A DNA stretch of 64,000 nucleotides from Lachancea dasiensis (lineage: Eukaryota > Ascomycota > Saccharomycetes > Saccharomycetales > Saccharomycetaceae), in the NCBI GenBank assembly GCA_900074725.1, contig LT598454.1:626854-690853 (forward strand), in the 5' to 3' direction. Made by a program: the position numbers and the translations under genes. The first letter of the stretch is position 1. The number at the start of each line of letters is the position of its first letter. The notes beneath the pieces were generated by a model. That model had not been told where the DNA came from. It did no database searches and worked only from the letters and a program-made list of their open reading frames with translations. This document shows positions 31,928-42,078 of the stretch, in pieces.

Positions 31928-33586
31928 ATGTTGAATCCGTCCCAAGCCGTGGACTCTGGCGTCCAAGTCTTGGTGGACATCGATTCCACCCCACAGTTCC
32001 AACCTTCCAAGACCACAGTGCAAGATATCCTGACCCCAGAGGCGCTGGGCTTCGTGGTTCTTCTGCACCGCACTTTCGACGCGCGCCGTCGCCAGTTACT
32101 CGCCAACAGACAAACCGTACAGGAGGAGCTGGACCGCGGCACGTGCGAGCTCGGGTTCTTGCCCGAGACGAAGGCCGTGCGGGACGATGTGTCCTGGCAG
32201 GGCGCCTTCCCGGGGCCGGGCCTCGCGGAGAGACACTCTGAGATAACCGGGCCTCCCCTCCGCAACATGCTGGTGAACGCTCTGAACGCGCCCGTCTCCA
32301 CTTACATGACGGACTTCGAGGACTCCGCAGCGCCCACCTGGGACAACTGCGTGTATGGACAGGTCAATCTGTACGACGCGATTCGCGATCAGGTCGATTT
32401 CCACACCCCACGCAAGGAATATCGCCTGCGCGACAAGTTTGCCACGCTGCCCACGGTGCTGGTGCGTCCCCGCGGCTGGCACATGGAGGAAAAGCATGTG
32501 TCGGTGGACGGCAGGCCGCTTTCTGCGTCTCTGTTCGACTTCGGCCTTTATTTCTGGCACAATGCGCACAAGCTTGTGGAGATTGGCAAGGGCCCGTACT
32601 TCTACTTGCCCAAGATGGAACACCACCTCGAGGCGCGCTTGTGGAACGACGTCTTCAACGTGGCCCAGGACTACATCGGCATGTCGCGTGGAACGATCCG
32701 CGCGACCTCGCTGATAGAGACGCTTCCAGCGGCTTTCCAGATGGAGGAGTTTATCTACGAGCTGCGCAACCACTGCGCGGGCCTCAACTGCGGCCGCTGG
32801 GACTACATCTTCAGCACTATCAAGCGCCTGCGCAACAAGCCCGAGCATGTCTTGCCCGACCGCGACCACGTGACCATGACCGCGCCCTTCATGGACGCCT
32901 ACGTGCGCCGCTTGATCGAGACCTGTCACCGCCGTGGTGTGCATGCCATGGGCGGAATGGCGGCCCAGATCCCGATCAAGAACGACGTCAGCGCGAACGA
33001 CGCTGCGATGGCCAAGGTTCGCTCCGACAAAGAACGCGAGATGACCAAGGGCCATGACGGGTCTTGGGTCGCCCACCCTGCCCTGGCACCCATTTGCAAC
33101 GAGGTATTCGACCGTATGCTCACCGCAAACCAGATCCATTACATCCCAGAAAGCAACGTCACTGCGGCTGACTTGCTCAACACCCGTATCTCTTCTGGAG
33201 GTGTCACTACAGACGGAATCCGTCAAAACCTGTCCATCGGCCTACAATACATGGAGGCGTGGCTACGTGGATCTGGGTGCGTCCCCATCAACAACCTCAT
33301 GGAGGATGCCGCCACCGCAGAAGTCTCGAGATGCCAACTGTACCAGTGGGTGACGCACAGTGTGAAGCTCGCCGACACTGGCGAGGTGGTGACGCCGGAC
33401 CTGACCCAGCGCATCTTGGAGGAGCAAGTGGCAGAACTGTCAGCAAAGAGCCCTCTTGGAAACAACAACAAGTTCGCCCTAGCAGCCAAATATTTCCTGC
33501 CGGAGATTAGGGGCGAAAAATTCAGCGAGTTTTTGACCACACTACTTTACGACGAGATCGTGACCGCCAAGACAGCACGTCTGTAA
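31928..33586 (+). CDS. MLS1: Malate synthase (glyoxylate cycle)
   Basis: A 552-residue malate synthase A (S. cerevisiae Mls1 554 aa), condensing glyoxylate with acetyl-CoA to malate. The family signature is present ([16 protein letters not shown]), as are the [15 protein letters not shown] and [20 protein letters not shown] segments. The protein ends in ARL, a plausible variant of the peroxisomal PTS1 signal; S. cerevisiae Mls1 has SKL. Codon use differs from the neighbours: many GCG, CGC, CTG and GGC codons make the gene much more GC-rich. The protein itself is a typical Saccharomycetaceae form, so this looks like local GC drift rather than gene transfer. DMA lies downstream, as for YNL117W-YNL116W. 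DAL7 is the later S. cerevisiae paralogue. Confidence 0.96.
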   Translation: MLNPSQAVDSGVQVLVDIDSTPQFQPSKTTVQDILTPEALGFVVLLHRTFDARRRQLLANRQTVQEELDRGTCELGFLPETKAVRDDVSWQGAFPGPGLAERHSEITGPPLRNMLVNALNAPVSTYMTDFEDSAAPTWDNCVYGQVNLYDAIRDQVDFHTPRKEYRLRDKFATLPTVLVRPRGWHMEEKHVSVDGRPLSASLFDFGLYFWHNAHKLVEIGKGPYFYLPKMEHHLEARLWNDVFNVAQDYIGMSRGTIRATSLIETLPAAFQMEEFIYELRNHCAGLNCGRWDYIFSTIKRLRNKPEHVLPDRDHVTMTAPFMDAYVRRLIETCHRRGVHAMGGMAAQIPIKNDVSANDAAMAKVRSDKEREMTKGHDGSWVAHPALAPICNEVFDRMLTANQIHYIPESNVTAADLLNTRISSGGVTTDGIRQNLSIGLQYMEAWLRGSGCVPINNLMEDAATAEVSRCQLYQWVTHSVKLADTGEVVTPDLTQRILEEQVAELSAKSPLGNNNKFALAAKYFLPEIRGEKFSEFLTTLLYDEIVTAKTARL

Positions 33587-34390
33587 GAGTCTACTAGTCG
33601 AAGCCGGCGATGCTCTTCTATAATGTATGCATGTTGGATAGTTTATTGTACAGCGCCACAAATATCATTTTGTACTATGGGCACGTACCTTCCCCTTCAA
33701 AATCCGAAAACAAAAGCGCCGTCCTGTTTCCTTGACCTCTGAAGTCTGGATATACTGTTCATTCTTGACGTGGGGCTTTCCCTGCCCAGATTAGCTCTCT
33801 TCCTCTCCAGAAGCCGTCTTTAAGTTCCCATTTTGTTACCTCAACTTAGGTCAAAATCACAATCATCATCGACGGACATCACCAACCCACGTGTGTGTCT
33901 GCCCTTATTTTCTCCTCCTCCTCGTTGTCATCCTGTCCACCACAAAATTCAATATATTTACCAACTGAAAATTTAACAGTGGATAAAACTCAACTGTTCA
34001 GAGACACTCGGATCTTGGACTAGGGCTCATCTTAGCGGCGGTTTACACATCCAACCGGCCATAGTAGGTATTTGCAGGCCACTGGAGCTGGAAGCAAGTG
34101 GTGTTTTAATTTTCTTTGAGCTTCGCGCCCCGTTTGACAGCGCCAAAGAGTGGATCTAGCCAAGGCGTTTTCGATCTAGGAGGACGTACACAAGAGAGCT
34201 CCGGCAATCAAATCGAACCGTTTTTTGCACTTTTATTCTGCCCGCGCTGCCTGGTGCCAGTATCGTCACTCGCTAGGTTTGACGATTAGCCGCGTGAAGA
34301 ATAGCCAGTTCCCCCAGGGTCTTGCTCTCAAACTGATATAAAGCTCAAACGCGACGCCAACCGCAAGAGAAAACGTGTTCAGAAACAAAT
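33587..34390. other. Intergenic: MLS1 3' flank and DMA promoter
   Basis: 804 bp with a TATA-like GATATAAAG at about 34334, some 50 bp before the DMA start, and a CACGTG at about 33891. No gene was seen. Confidence 0.5.
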
Positions 34391-35884
34391 ATGGTCGTGA
34401 ATGTGTCTCCCAGGAGCAGTATGAGCCCCAGAAGCAGGAGAGGCTCGACGATCAACAATCTGCTGAACTCCATGGGGATCAGACAGGGCTCTCACTCATT
34501 AGAAGGGGCCGCACACGGATCCAGTACTTTGGAACCGATCGCAGCAGGAGCTGCCAGCTCGCCAACGTCCTTCCCCGGAGGGGTTTCTCTGCGTGAGCAT
34601 GGAGCTTTTATGGAGAACCGGCTGCCAGAGCAAGGCTCGAACCACCTGGACGCGCCAATGGACGAAGGGGCTCATTCCAACCCTGTCAACATCTTGAGTT
34701 CCGATGATGAGGATGATCGTGTTGTTGTGGACGATGATCCAAATCATCTACCAGGACGGAGACAAGGTGAAGATAACGACAATGGCGCCGCGGTCGCTGC
34801 AAATATGATGGGAACAACTCCCTTCGACCAGGGCTTTCAGAATAGCCCGGTCCCAAACTTAGCCAATCCGTTCCCGGATGAAATGCCCATCACCCTCACC
34901 TTGGGCCAAAACGATATTCCTGCCGGCCCGGGCCATCAGCCGTCCACTCTTACACCAAGCGAGGCTCAATTGGTGCCCAAACCGGTTCGCCATTTTATAT
35001 ACGGCAATACCCATCCGGAAAGTGCAGTTGAGCTGCTAGGATTAGATCTTCCGCGAAATGCGACTCTTCCGGAGCCTGCTACCCCAGATACACTTCAGTC
35101 TCGCAAGGATAAGAATGGCCTTTTTAGTCTTAGGTTGACCCCTTTCTTGGATCAATCGGCATCAACCAACCCGGGCCTTTACTTCGAACCTATTGTGAGA
35201 ACGGCTGGCCCATGTTCGCAACTGGTCATTGGGAGATACACAGAAAGGGTCAGAGAATCTATCAATAGGATTCCGGAGCACTTCCACCCGGTTGTTTTCA
35301 AAAGTAAAGTGGTATCCAGGACTCACGGGTGTTTTAAAGTTGATCAAGATGGAAACTGGTTCATCAGAGATGTCAAATCGTCATCAGGAACTTTCTTGAA
35401 TCACCATAGGTTATCTCCTGCCTCTTCTATGTCTAAAGATACACTACTTCAGGATGGTGATCTCATACAGCTCGGCCTTGACTTCAGAGGTGGGACTGAA
35501 GAGATTTATAGGAGCGTCAAGATGAGGGTTGAGCTGAATAAATCGTGGAAAAGAAGAGCGATGAGGTTTAACCGTGAGGCTTTGCAAAGACTAAAAAATT
35601 TACAGAAGATGACCACGGGTTTAGAGGAAGAGGATTGTTCCATTTGTTTATCAAAGATTAAGCCGTGCCAAGCAATATTCATATCACCGTGCTCCCACAG
35701 CTGGCATTATCAATGTGTCCGGCGCCTGGTGGTGTCAACCTATCCACAATTTGTTTGTCCTAATTGTAGATCAAGCTGTGATTTAGAAGCGTCGCTAGAC
35801 AGTGATATGGACAGTGATGACAACGAATTTGACGTTGTTTCGGATGAGATCAAGGATATGGATATGCAGCAGGATAGCGACTAA
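34391..35884 (+). CDS. DMA2: FHA-RING ubiquitin ligase Dma1/Dma2
   Basis: A 497-residue E3 ubiquitin ligase that controls the spindle-position checkpoint and septin/bud-neck events. The disordered N-terminus contains an acidic run (SSDDEDDRVVVDDD). An FHA phosphothreonine-binding domain lies at about 272-370 (CSQLVIGRYTERVRES, VVSRTHGCFKVDQDG, DVKSSSGTFLN). A RING finger is at about 416-461 (CSICLSKIKPC, then CSHSWHYQCVRRL and FVCPNCR). S. cerevisiae has the WGD pair DMA1 (YHR115C) and DMA2 (YNL116W); here one gene represents both. The flanks (MLS1, YNL115C, BZZ1) combine the two S. cerevisiae regions. Confidence 0.94.
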   Translation: MVVNVSPRSSMSPRSRRGSTINNLLNSMGIRQGSHSLEGAAHGSSTLEPIAAGAASSPTSFPGGVSLREHGAFMENRLPEQGSNHLDAPMDEGAHSNPVNILSSDDEDDRVVVDDDPNHLPGRRQGEDNDNGAAVAANMMGTTPFDQGFQNSPVPNLANPFPDEMPITLTLGQNDIPAGPGHQPSTLTPSEAQLVPKPVRHFIYGNTHPESAVELLGLDLPRNATLPEPATPDTLQSRKDKNGLFSLRLTPFLDQSASTNPGLYFEPIVRTAGPCSQLVIGRYTERVRESINRIPEHFHPVVFKSKVVSRTHGCFKVDQDGNWFIRDVKSSSGTFLNHHRLSPASSMSKDTLLQDGDLIQLGLDFRGGTEEIYRSVKMRVELNKSWKRRAMRFNREALQRLKNLQKMTTGLEEEDCSICLSKIKPCQAIFISPCSHSWHYQCVRRLVVSTYPQFVCPNCRSSCDLEASLDSDMDSDDNEFDVVSDEIKDMDMQQDSD

Positions 35885-36084
35885 TAGCTAATTATGTAAA
35901 GTTTTAAGGTAATCATTCTCGAGGCTGAAGCCAATTCTTCCAGGTTTTTAAATGCTACCACCACGTATAAAAACGTCCAACAAGAACATTTTCGAATGTC
36001 AACTTTTTTTACACATCAAAGCAAGCTAGCTAACTATACCACTCTTTGTAACATTTTCTCAAGATATTACTAGTCATCGTACCA

Positions 36085-37923
36085 TCAATACCTGTCCTTG
36101 TCGCCTAGCAGCCGTAGTAAAACATCTTGAAGGTCTTTCTTCGCTGTTCCATATTTGTAGACTTCGTGACCGCCATTAAGGATCTTCCACTCTTGAGTTT
36201 TAGAAGAGAGTTTGGTGATATCTCTCTGCCAATTTCCCCACTGAGGGGACTTTTTAATTAATTGGTCAGAGCTTGCGACACTTAATTTCAAGTCGTGCAA
36301 CTTTTCCTTGGCGTTAAGGACGTCTTTGTAACTTAGTAGAGAGCTTGTTACACTTTCTAAGAATTTAGTGCGGATAAATCTACCTTGATATTGCAAATCT
36401 CGGCCATAAATCCTTTCCTTTGAACCATGATGGGCCAAAAGCCAAGAAGTTTGAAGTTTGATCCCTAACGTCGACCATATTCCCTGCCACCATAGTTTGA
36501 AGCCATTATGTCTTCTAATTTCAATAGGCAATTTACTGATGTCATCTGGATCTTTGCTATCATTGTCTGGAGGTAGCAGTCTTTGTAGATAGTTTTTCAA
36601 CAGTATGTCTTCGTGCCATGATTCTACGAGCAGCATTGAATCCACCTTATCCAAATTTTTCGCGGCGAATACTTGTGAGTATAAGCCTCCTATGTCGTAC
36701 CCAACCAAACTAAACGGCCCCTTGATTTTGGCATCTTCAACCAAGGCGTAACTCAAGGCATCTGCCACCATGGCTATAGAGATTGGAGCTGGAGCCGAAT
36801 CGGATAAGCCATATCCTGGTCTTTCATAAGTACAGTAGCGATCGACTCTGTTGAGATGGTAAAGTTCTTGAATCCAGGTCGCCGACAAATATCCAGTTTC
36901 AAGACTCCCATGGTCAAATAATACAATAGGTTGCGCGTCTTTCTCTTTCTTACTCAGATCACCATAACAAGTGATATGCAACTGGTAAGTGTGGCTTTTA
37001 TCAACCCAATGAAAAGCGTCGTAAGATGTCGCAGCTTCAGTTGAGGGCTCCTTAACTCCACGAGTTAGTCGTCCTATGTCGATAGTGAAGAGAAGGGTGT
37101 TCAATGTGAAAAGCACATAAAACAAAAATATGATACATTTGGCGGTATTCCTGGCACCAATAGTGAGCCACTCTCTGAGTGTATGTCTAGAGGTTCCGTC
37201 AAGGTCAGAAGATTCGTCGATATTTCCGCTGGATGCATGAAACTCTCTGAAATAATAATACAAGTACCAATCTAACACCGCACCCGCAGAAAATGTTAAG
37301 GTAGCCCACAAATAGGTGAATATCCCAACATACCCTATCCTTCTCCTAGTGTAACCAATAATGAGGGTCAAGAATAGATTGAAAAGTGTCATTAAACTCA
37401 AAACAACATTGAGGCCCTGATCCAGCCTCGAATAGAGACCCACTCGATTAGACCACAAGTTAAGAGCATTGGCAACAATTGAGACCGAAACTAAGCACAG
37501 CTCACTGAAGCTGGTAAGCCTACCGCTGAACGGCAAAAGTCCGATGTTGAAGAAAAAGTCGACAATGAAAATGGTAACCAGCCATAGCAGGTTAATGCCA
37601 ATAAGTACATTCAACACAATCTTGGAATCCTGTGTGAAAACGTGGTATTTTTTTCGAGTTTCATACATCCTCCCCTGGAAGCTTTCTGCCTCCCTTGGCA
37701 GTGCATCTCCAGCAGCTGGAGCCGGCCCTATTGATCTGTGCGATGCTCTAGTGCGGTCCTCGTTGAGTAACGGCTCGTTCTCATTAGCTTCTGAGGCGTA
37801 GGTTCCTGGACGTCCAATTTCTTTCCCTTGCGTACTTGGAGGAGCTTGTGAGCTCTGATTAGCTGCAGAGTCAGCGGGTCCTGGACTAGGACTAGCCTCC
37901 CCTGTGGAATCAGTGTATCCCAT
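36085..37923 (-). CDS. YNL115C: Membrane protein with alpha/beta-hydrolase domain (YNL115C-like)
   Basis: A 612-residue protein starting at ATG 37923 (MGYTDSTGEASPSPG); upstream in-frame codons reach only a GTG. A polar N-terminus of about 95 residues is followed by several membrane segments (about 100-125, 145-160, 172-192, 200-222, 262-284). After residue 310 comes a soluble alpha/beta-hydrolase fold: an HG oxyanion-type strand (PIVLFDHGSLETGY), a RPGYGLSD segment, a nucleophile elbow GYDIGG near 408-413, and a late NGGHE that could supply the catalytic His. The elbow carries Asp rather than Ser. The S. cerevisiae YNL115C product (644 aa) has no known function. Placement between DMA2 and BZZ1 supports the identity. 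Confidence 0.85.
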   Translation of the reverse strand: MGYTDSTGEASPSPGPADSAANQSSQAPPSTQGKEIGRPGTYASEANENEPLLNEDRTRASHRSIGPAPAAGDALPREAESFQGRMYETRKKYHVFTQDSKIVLNVLIGINLLWLVTIFIVDFFFNIGLLPFSGRLTSFSELCLVSVSIVANALNLWSNRVGLYSRLDQGLNVVLSLMTLFNLFLTLIIGYTRRRIGYVGIFTYLWATLTFSAGAVLDWYLYYYFREFHASSGNIDESSDLDGTSRHTLREWLTIGARNTAKCIIFLFYVLFTLNTLLFTIDIGRLTRGVKEPSTEAATSYDAFHWVDKSHTYQLHITCYGDLSKKEKDAQPIVLFDHGSLETGYLSATWIQELYHLNRVDRYCTYERPGYGLSDSAPAPISIAMVADALSYALVEDAKIKGPFSLVGYDIGGLYSQVFAAKNLDKVDSMLLVESWHEDILLKNYLQRLLPPDNDSKDPDDISKLPIEIRRHNGFKLWWQGIWSTLGIKLQTSWLLAHHGSKERIYGRDLQYQGRFIRTKFLESVTSSLLSYKDVLNAKEKLHDLKLSVASSDQLIKKSPQWGNWQRDITKLSSKTQEWKILNGGHEVYKYGTAKKDLQDVLLRLLGDKDRY

Positions 37924-38218
37924 GTTGTCAGACTTTCTTGACACCTATGTTGGTGAAGAAGCTGGAGAGAGCAGGTAGCAATTTCTACGCTGAAGATGTA
38001 TATCCCTAAGTCAAAACCAATGCTACTTTAACCTCATGTAGTACGAAATACGTCTATCCAAATAGATTCCAGTTGGAAAGGGCACCGTTATGACTTCAGC
38101 AACGACTGGCTTCTTATCTCCGGCTATCACACTTGATAATTTAAGTTATTCTGTTGGGCCAGAAAGGACTCTGGCCTTTAGAGAGCAGGGGGGAAGTCTT
38201 ATTTTACATGCCCAATTT

Positions 38219-40087
38219 TCAGTCAGCGTAGCTAGTAGGGAATAAGCCCTTTACACCCCTTAGCTCACCGTAGGTCCATCCACTTCCGTCGTCATCTTTG
38301 AGAATTGTTACTTTATCCCCTTCGGATATGGACAATTCCCCATCTTCTTGAGCGACGTAGTCATAAAGTGCTGATACAACACGGCTAGCAGGTGCATTCT
38401 TGCGAGGACGTGGAGCGGGCGGAGCAATCGCGGCGGATTTTTCACGAATGTCGACGTAGGTTGTCGGAACGAGACCTGTGTCGCCGGTGCTTTCGTTAGC
38501 GATCTTGGTCCACCCACTTCCAGAGTCTGCTGTCAGCAGGGTGATAGTGTCACCCACGTTTACACTAACCTCGTCAACATCTTGTGCCTGGTATGCGTAA
38601 AGCACACGATTTGTATCTACCTCGGGAAATCCAGTCCCCGAATCTAGATCACTTTCAGCAGTTAATGAAACGCCAGACACGTTACTCTGGGCTCGACTCC
38701 TCCCTCGTAAGAAGGATAAGTGATGGCCATGCTTCTCTTTCGAAGCAGCAGAGGCCAATGAGGATTGGTCTGACTTATCAACGCGAGTGCCTTTCTTCTC
38801 GGATGAGATCGTCAAAGTCTTTTTGAATCTATTGAATACTCCTCCTTTCTTTCCCAATTTATTCAAATCAACGGTATCGGTGTTAAGATCGTGCTGACCC
38901 CCTACGTTATTCTGAATGCTCTCGATCTCAACCTCAGCTTCCAGTTTCGCAGTCTCATGAGAGGTATAGGAAGTAATGGTTCTAGAATACTTGGTTAGCA
39001 ACGCCAACAATTCCTGGCCACTATATTCATCCTTAGACCTGACATTGTGCCTTTGTTTGTTCAGGGCGCCCAAATCTTCCATCTCGGCACTGGCAAAACT
39101 ATGCATTTTATCGTAAGTTTGCTGCGATTTTGCCAATCTAATGCGAAGGTCTTGCAACTCGGCTTCCGACGTGGCGACAAACTGTTCATCATCATGCCAA
39201 ACAGGAGAAGGTATGTACTGAAAATCCGCCGGTTCTTTCCAATCTTTCAAATTGTGCTTTATGAACATCGTAGTATCCAAGTTTGATTTATTTTGCTCTA
39301 CCACAGAATCTGCTGTGCTCAATCGGTTTTCAATTCTCTTGCACATATCTCGCTCCACAGATCCCGCTGAAAACCAAATAGAATTTAGAACCCGCACACG
39401 AGATTCGCTCAAGTCTTGAAGAAGATCAAGCACTTCTGGAATGTCTTGGAAGTAAAACTTATCTTTGATACGGTTGGCCTGGTTAATCTTGATCAAATAA
39501 TTATTTTTGGCGATATTCATATCGTGCTCCTTTTCGCCCGCTTTCCGCTGTGCCTTATCACTAGAAGACTTAGTCTGCTTTGCCCGTGCACTTTCCATAT
39601 TAACACACTTTTCATCGTAGTCTTTCTTGGCTTTATCCAAGGCTGAATATGAGGAATCCCTTTTGTCAGCCAATTCGGTGTTGAAACCGTTAATGGCGCT
39701 TAGTAACAGCTCACATTTCTTACCTAAAGCTGATACTTGATCAGCAACTTGAAATTCGAATTCTTGGGCCAGCTGATTGTGATCTTGGGACATTTTTTCG
39801 GTTTGTGAGAGAATTTCATTCCACGCAACCAAGGAAGCCGCTTCCAGGGAGCCCGGTGTTGTAGTGGGCGTATCGCCCACCGATAGTCCCACTGTCCCGG
39901 CACTCTTTTTGGAAAAATACTCTCCGGTTAGATGCGTGAGTTTGCTGCTGTATTCCTTTTCCAGTTTTGCTCGATCTCTGTAAAAGGCCTCCAGTTCCGA
40001 CAGCCATCTGATATTGTTGACCACCCATTTGTGGGTTTCCTTGTAACCGTCCTTGATCTCATTTCCAATTGAGAGCTCGGAAGACAT
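38219..40087 (-). CDS. BZZ1: F-BAR/SH3 actin-assembly protein Bzz1
   Basis: A 622-residue protein (S. cerevisiae 633 aa). An N-terminal F-BAR domain covers about 1-280 (IGNEIKDGYKETHKWVVNNI, FYRDRAKLEKEYSSKL). The middle includes a helical region and a Ser-rich linker. Two SH3 domains are at about 491-550 (VLYAYQAQDVDEVSVNVGD, GLVPTTYVDI) and 565-622 (SALYDYVAQEDGELSISEGD, GLFPTSYAD). Bzz1 bends membrane and recruits Las17/WASP and type I myosins at endocytic sites. It is divergent from TRS33 across 319 bp. The S. cerevisiae orthologue is YHR114W, next to DMA1 (YHR115C). Confidence 0.95.
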   Translation of the reverse strand: MSSELSIGNEIKDGYKETHKWVVNNIRWLSELEAFYRDRAKLEKEYSSKLTHLTGEYFSKKSAGTVGLSVGDTPTTTPGSLEAASLVAWNEILSQTEKMSQDHNQLAQEFEFQVADQVSALGKKCELLLSAINGFNTELADKRDSSYSALDKAKKDYDEKCVNMESARAKQTKSSSDKAQRKAGEKEHDMNIAKNNYLIKINQANRIKDKFYFQDIPEVLDLLQDLSESRVRVLNSIWFSAGSVERDMCKRIENRLSTADSVVEQNKSNLDTTMFIKHNLKDWKEPADFQYIPSPVWHDDEQFVATSEAELQDLRIRLAKSQQTYDKMHSFASAEMEDLGALNKQRHNVRSKDEYSGQELLALLTKYSRTITSYTSHETAKLEAEVEIESIQNNVGGQHDLNTDTVDLNKLGKKGGVFNRFKKTLTISSEKKGTRVDKSDQSSLASAASKEKHGHHLSFLRGRSRAQSNVSGVSLTAESDLDSGTGFPEVDTNRVLYAYQAQDVDEVSVNVGDTITLLTADSGSGWTKIANESTGDTGLVPTTYVDIREKSAAIAPPAPRPRKNAPASRVVSALYDYVAQEDGELSISEGDKVTILKDDDGSGWTYGELRGVKGLFPTSYAD

Positions 40088-40406
40088 GGAGAGTTAGTCT
40101 ATGATTCAATTGTGTGCGGAGTACGTTAGCTGGCGTTGGTGGCTGATATTATTTAGGAGAATTAATCAATTTAGAGATCCTCTAAAGTTTATCGTGAGAC
40201 AATAAGTAAACAACTTCTTTGGAAAAAGTGTACCAAAGAGCATTAGCGTAGCTTTGCAAGAACTCGCTTACCTTTTTGTTGGCTTCAGAATAGTAGGCAA
40301 CCCGCTATTTCGATCTTTTTTCCCTAATTATATGCCTAATTGAAGGAATCATTAAGTGGTCAATCTTCTGCTTTAGACTCTTCCGATTGTCAGTCAGACC
40401 GCTATC
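40088..40406. other. Divergent promoter BZZ1/TRS33
   Basis: 319 bp between divergent genes, with no distinctive motif. Confidence 0.45.
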
Positions 40407-41189
40407 ATGGATCCTAACGGTGCACCTGAAATGACAGAACACCAGAAAATACAGGTACAATTCCAGCTGTTTCAAGAATCCCTGCCCAAAGTCGATGAAA
40501 CGGTTTATCGCATGCTTTTAAATGAAAGCATTCCTCTAGCTATTGACGTAGAAAAACGACTATCTCAAAAGCTGGATAGTTTACCAACTGAAGACCCTGT
40601 GCTTGAGTCTCTCGATAAAGAAGTTCACTCTAAACTGGTGCTAAATCCTCTCAAAGGAAATGTTCGCTCAAACAAGCTGTTACAACATTACCTCACTGCA
40701 GATATAGACTACCAAGCGAAGGTGAAGCTGCGCCTCTCGAAGATTGGTTTTTCTCTTGGTGAAAAGCTGTCTGAACTGCTGATCTTCAGTAATAATCCTA
40801 ATTTCAATTTCAAAGATATGGATCTTCTCACCGTTATGAAGTTTTTGTGCCGAGACGTCTGGCGGCAGCTCTTCGGTAAACAAATTGACAATTTAAAGAC
40901 GAACCACCGTGGAACGTTTTATTTACTGGATTACAATTACAAACCCGTGGAGTCCTTCGCCCTTGAAGAGAATATGTCAAAACAGGAACAGACGTTGCTA
41001 GAGCCCTATCTGGAGATACCGTGTGGGGTAATTCAAGGTGTACTGGCTTCGCTTGGCTTTCGAAAAGAGAGTGAGGTTAGTTGTAACGCGAGTATCGTGG
41101 AAGTCCCGGAATCTCGCACTACCAGTCAGCGTATGAATTCATGGGCTGTTAGCTTCAACGTGCAGGTAGTACCTGCTAGTGACAGCTAA
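40407..41189 (+). CDS. TRS33: TRAPP subunit Trs33
   Basis: A 260-residue Bet3/TRAPPC6-family protein (S. cerevisiae 268 aa). Family features are the central helix (YQAKVKLRLSKIGFSLGEKL), the KDMDLLTVMKFLCRDVWRQLFGKQIDNLKTNHRG segment, and the C-terminal strand-helix part with IPCGVIQGVLASLGF followed by a conserved Cys (EVSCNAS). Trs33 is a core subunit of the TRAPP complexes that act as exchange factors for Ypt1/Ypt32 in Golgi traffic. It is convergent with the YOR114W-like gene only 82 bp away, exactly as YOR115C-YOR114W in S. cerevisiae. Confidence 0.92.
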   Translation: MDPNGAPEMTEHQKIQVQFQLFQESLPKVDETVYRMLLNESIPLAIDVEKRLSQKLDSLPTEDPVLESLDKEVHSKLVLNPLKGNVRSNKLLQHYLTADIDYQAKVKLRLSKIGFSLGEKLSELLIFSNNPNFNFKDMDLLTVMKFLCRDVWRQLFGKQIDNLKTNHRGTFYLLDYNYKPVESFALEENMSKQEQTLLEPYLEIPCGVIQGVLASLGFRKESEVSCNASIVEVPESRTTSQRMNSWAVSFNVQVVPASDS

Positions 41190-41271
41190 GTACATCTTTT
41201 CTGCACGGCATTATTCATCACCTTCCAAATATTTGCATTCAATAGAGATATTATTATACGCACATTAGGTC

Positions 41272-42078
41272 TCAATCCTTGACGTTTTGCGCTAGTAAGA
41301 AATCGAGTCGCTCTTGACAATTGGACGCACCTCTTCTCTCAAAGTCCAATGCTTTGTGGGCGATAGCGTCAAAATTTGTAAGATAAGTAGTCAACAGACC
41401 TTGTAGCTCATTAAGTACCTGTATTTCATTTTTCATGATAGCCTCAAAATTCTTGCGCTCCTCCCCGAGTTTGTCGGCAATTTTGGCTCGCTGTTCGTCG
41501 TCAACCATGTCTCTCCAAGTCCGCCTGCATTCGCGACACATATCTTGAAATCGTCTTGTCAGATCCGCCTCAGCGTCATCAAGGTTACGAGAAATTCTAC
41601 GCGACACTCTGATTAGGCCAAGAGACCCAGTTCGAAAGTGAGCTTTTTGTAAGCACGCGGAACTTTTCTCTCTCTTCCTTTCCTCCCAGACCTGGTCGAA
41701 CCTAGATTTGAACTGATTTCTAAACAACAAGTATTCGCTTGCTGCAGGAATGGGAATTTCCAATCTTTTGGCAAGTTCCTCGTGGCTCAATGTCCGATAG
41801 TTAATTTTAGTAAAATGGAAGTACAATGCATGATACAGCCTTTTCTTGGACATGGAAAGGAGCTCCCACTCCTTACGTTTATACCTTCTGAAAGAGCTGT
41901 TCTTATTGAACAAGCTGCCAATATCACAAGAGCTTGAGCCATGTCGTAGTTCCTTCAATTGTAGCTGGTAGAAGTATTGAAAAACCGTCGATGGCATCGC
42001 GTTATACCTTTCAAATGATCTTCGACTAACGAAGGACGCTTTTGAAAGGCTGGCCCACGATGCTAGATAAATTCTCAT
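41272..42078 (-). CDS. YOR114W: YOR114W-like protein, possible mitochondrial HMG-box-like
   Basis: A 268-residue protein starting at ATG 42078; the frame extends upstream only to a GTG. The N-terminus (MRIYLASWASLSKASFVSRR) is rich in Arg/Ser/Ala, lacks acidic residues and looks like a mitochondrial presequence. The body is basic and helical. Residues about 108-123 (IPIPAASEYLLFRNQF) and 185-215 (RRTWRDMVDDEQRAKIADKL onward) resemble the first and the later helices of an HMG box, with a long insertion between them. A helical C-terminus follows. The name rests on synteny: AZF1-YOR114W-TRS33 order and orientation are conserved. The S. cerevisiae protein (294 aa) has no assigned function. The HMG resemblance is by eye and could be coincidental. 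Confidence 0.7.
   Translation of the reverse strand: MRIYLASWASLSKASFVSRRSFERYNAMPSTVFQYFYQLQLKELRHGSSSCDIGSLFNKNSSFRRYKRKEWELLSMSKKRLYHALYFHFTKINYRTLSHEELAKRLEIPIPAASEYLLFRNQFKSRFDQVWEERKREKSSACLQKAHFRTGSLGLIRVSRRISRNLDDAEADLTRRFQDMCRECRRTWRDMVDDEQRAKIADKLGEERKNFEAIMKNEIQVLNELQGLLTTYLTNFDAIAHKALDFERRGASNCQERLDFLLAQNVKD

Noticed and set aside
32096-33226. 376-codon minus-strand ORF opposite MLS1
   Set aside because: It is a shadow frame produced by the high GC content and codon bias of MLS1.
31928-33586. Horizontal transfer of MLS1 suggested by base composition
   Set aside because: The protein is nearly colinear with S. cerevisiae Mls1 throughout and its neighbours are syntenic.
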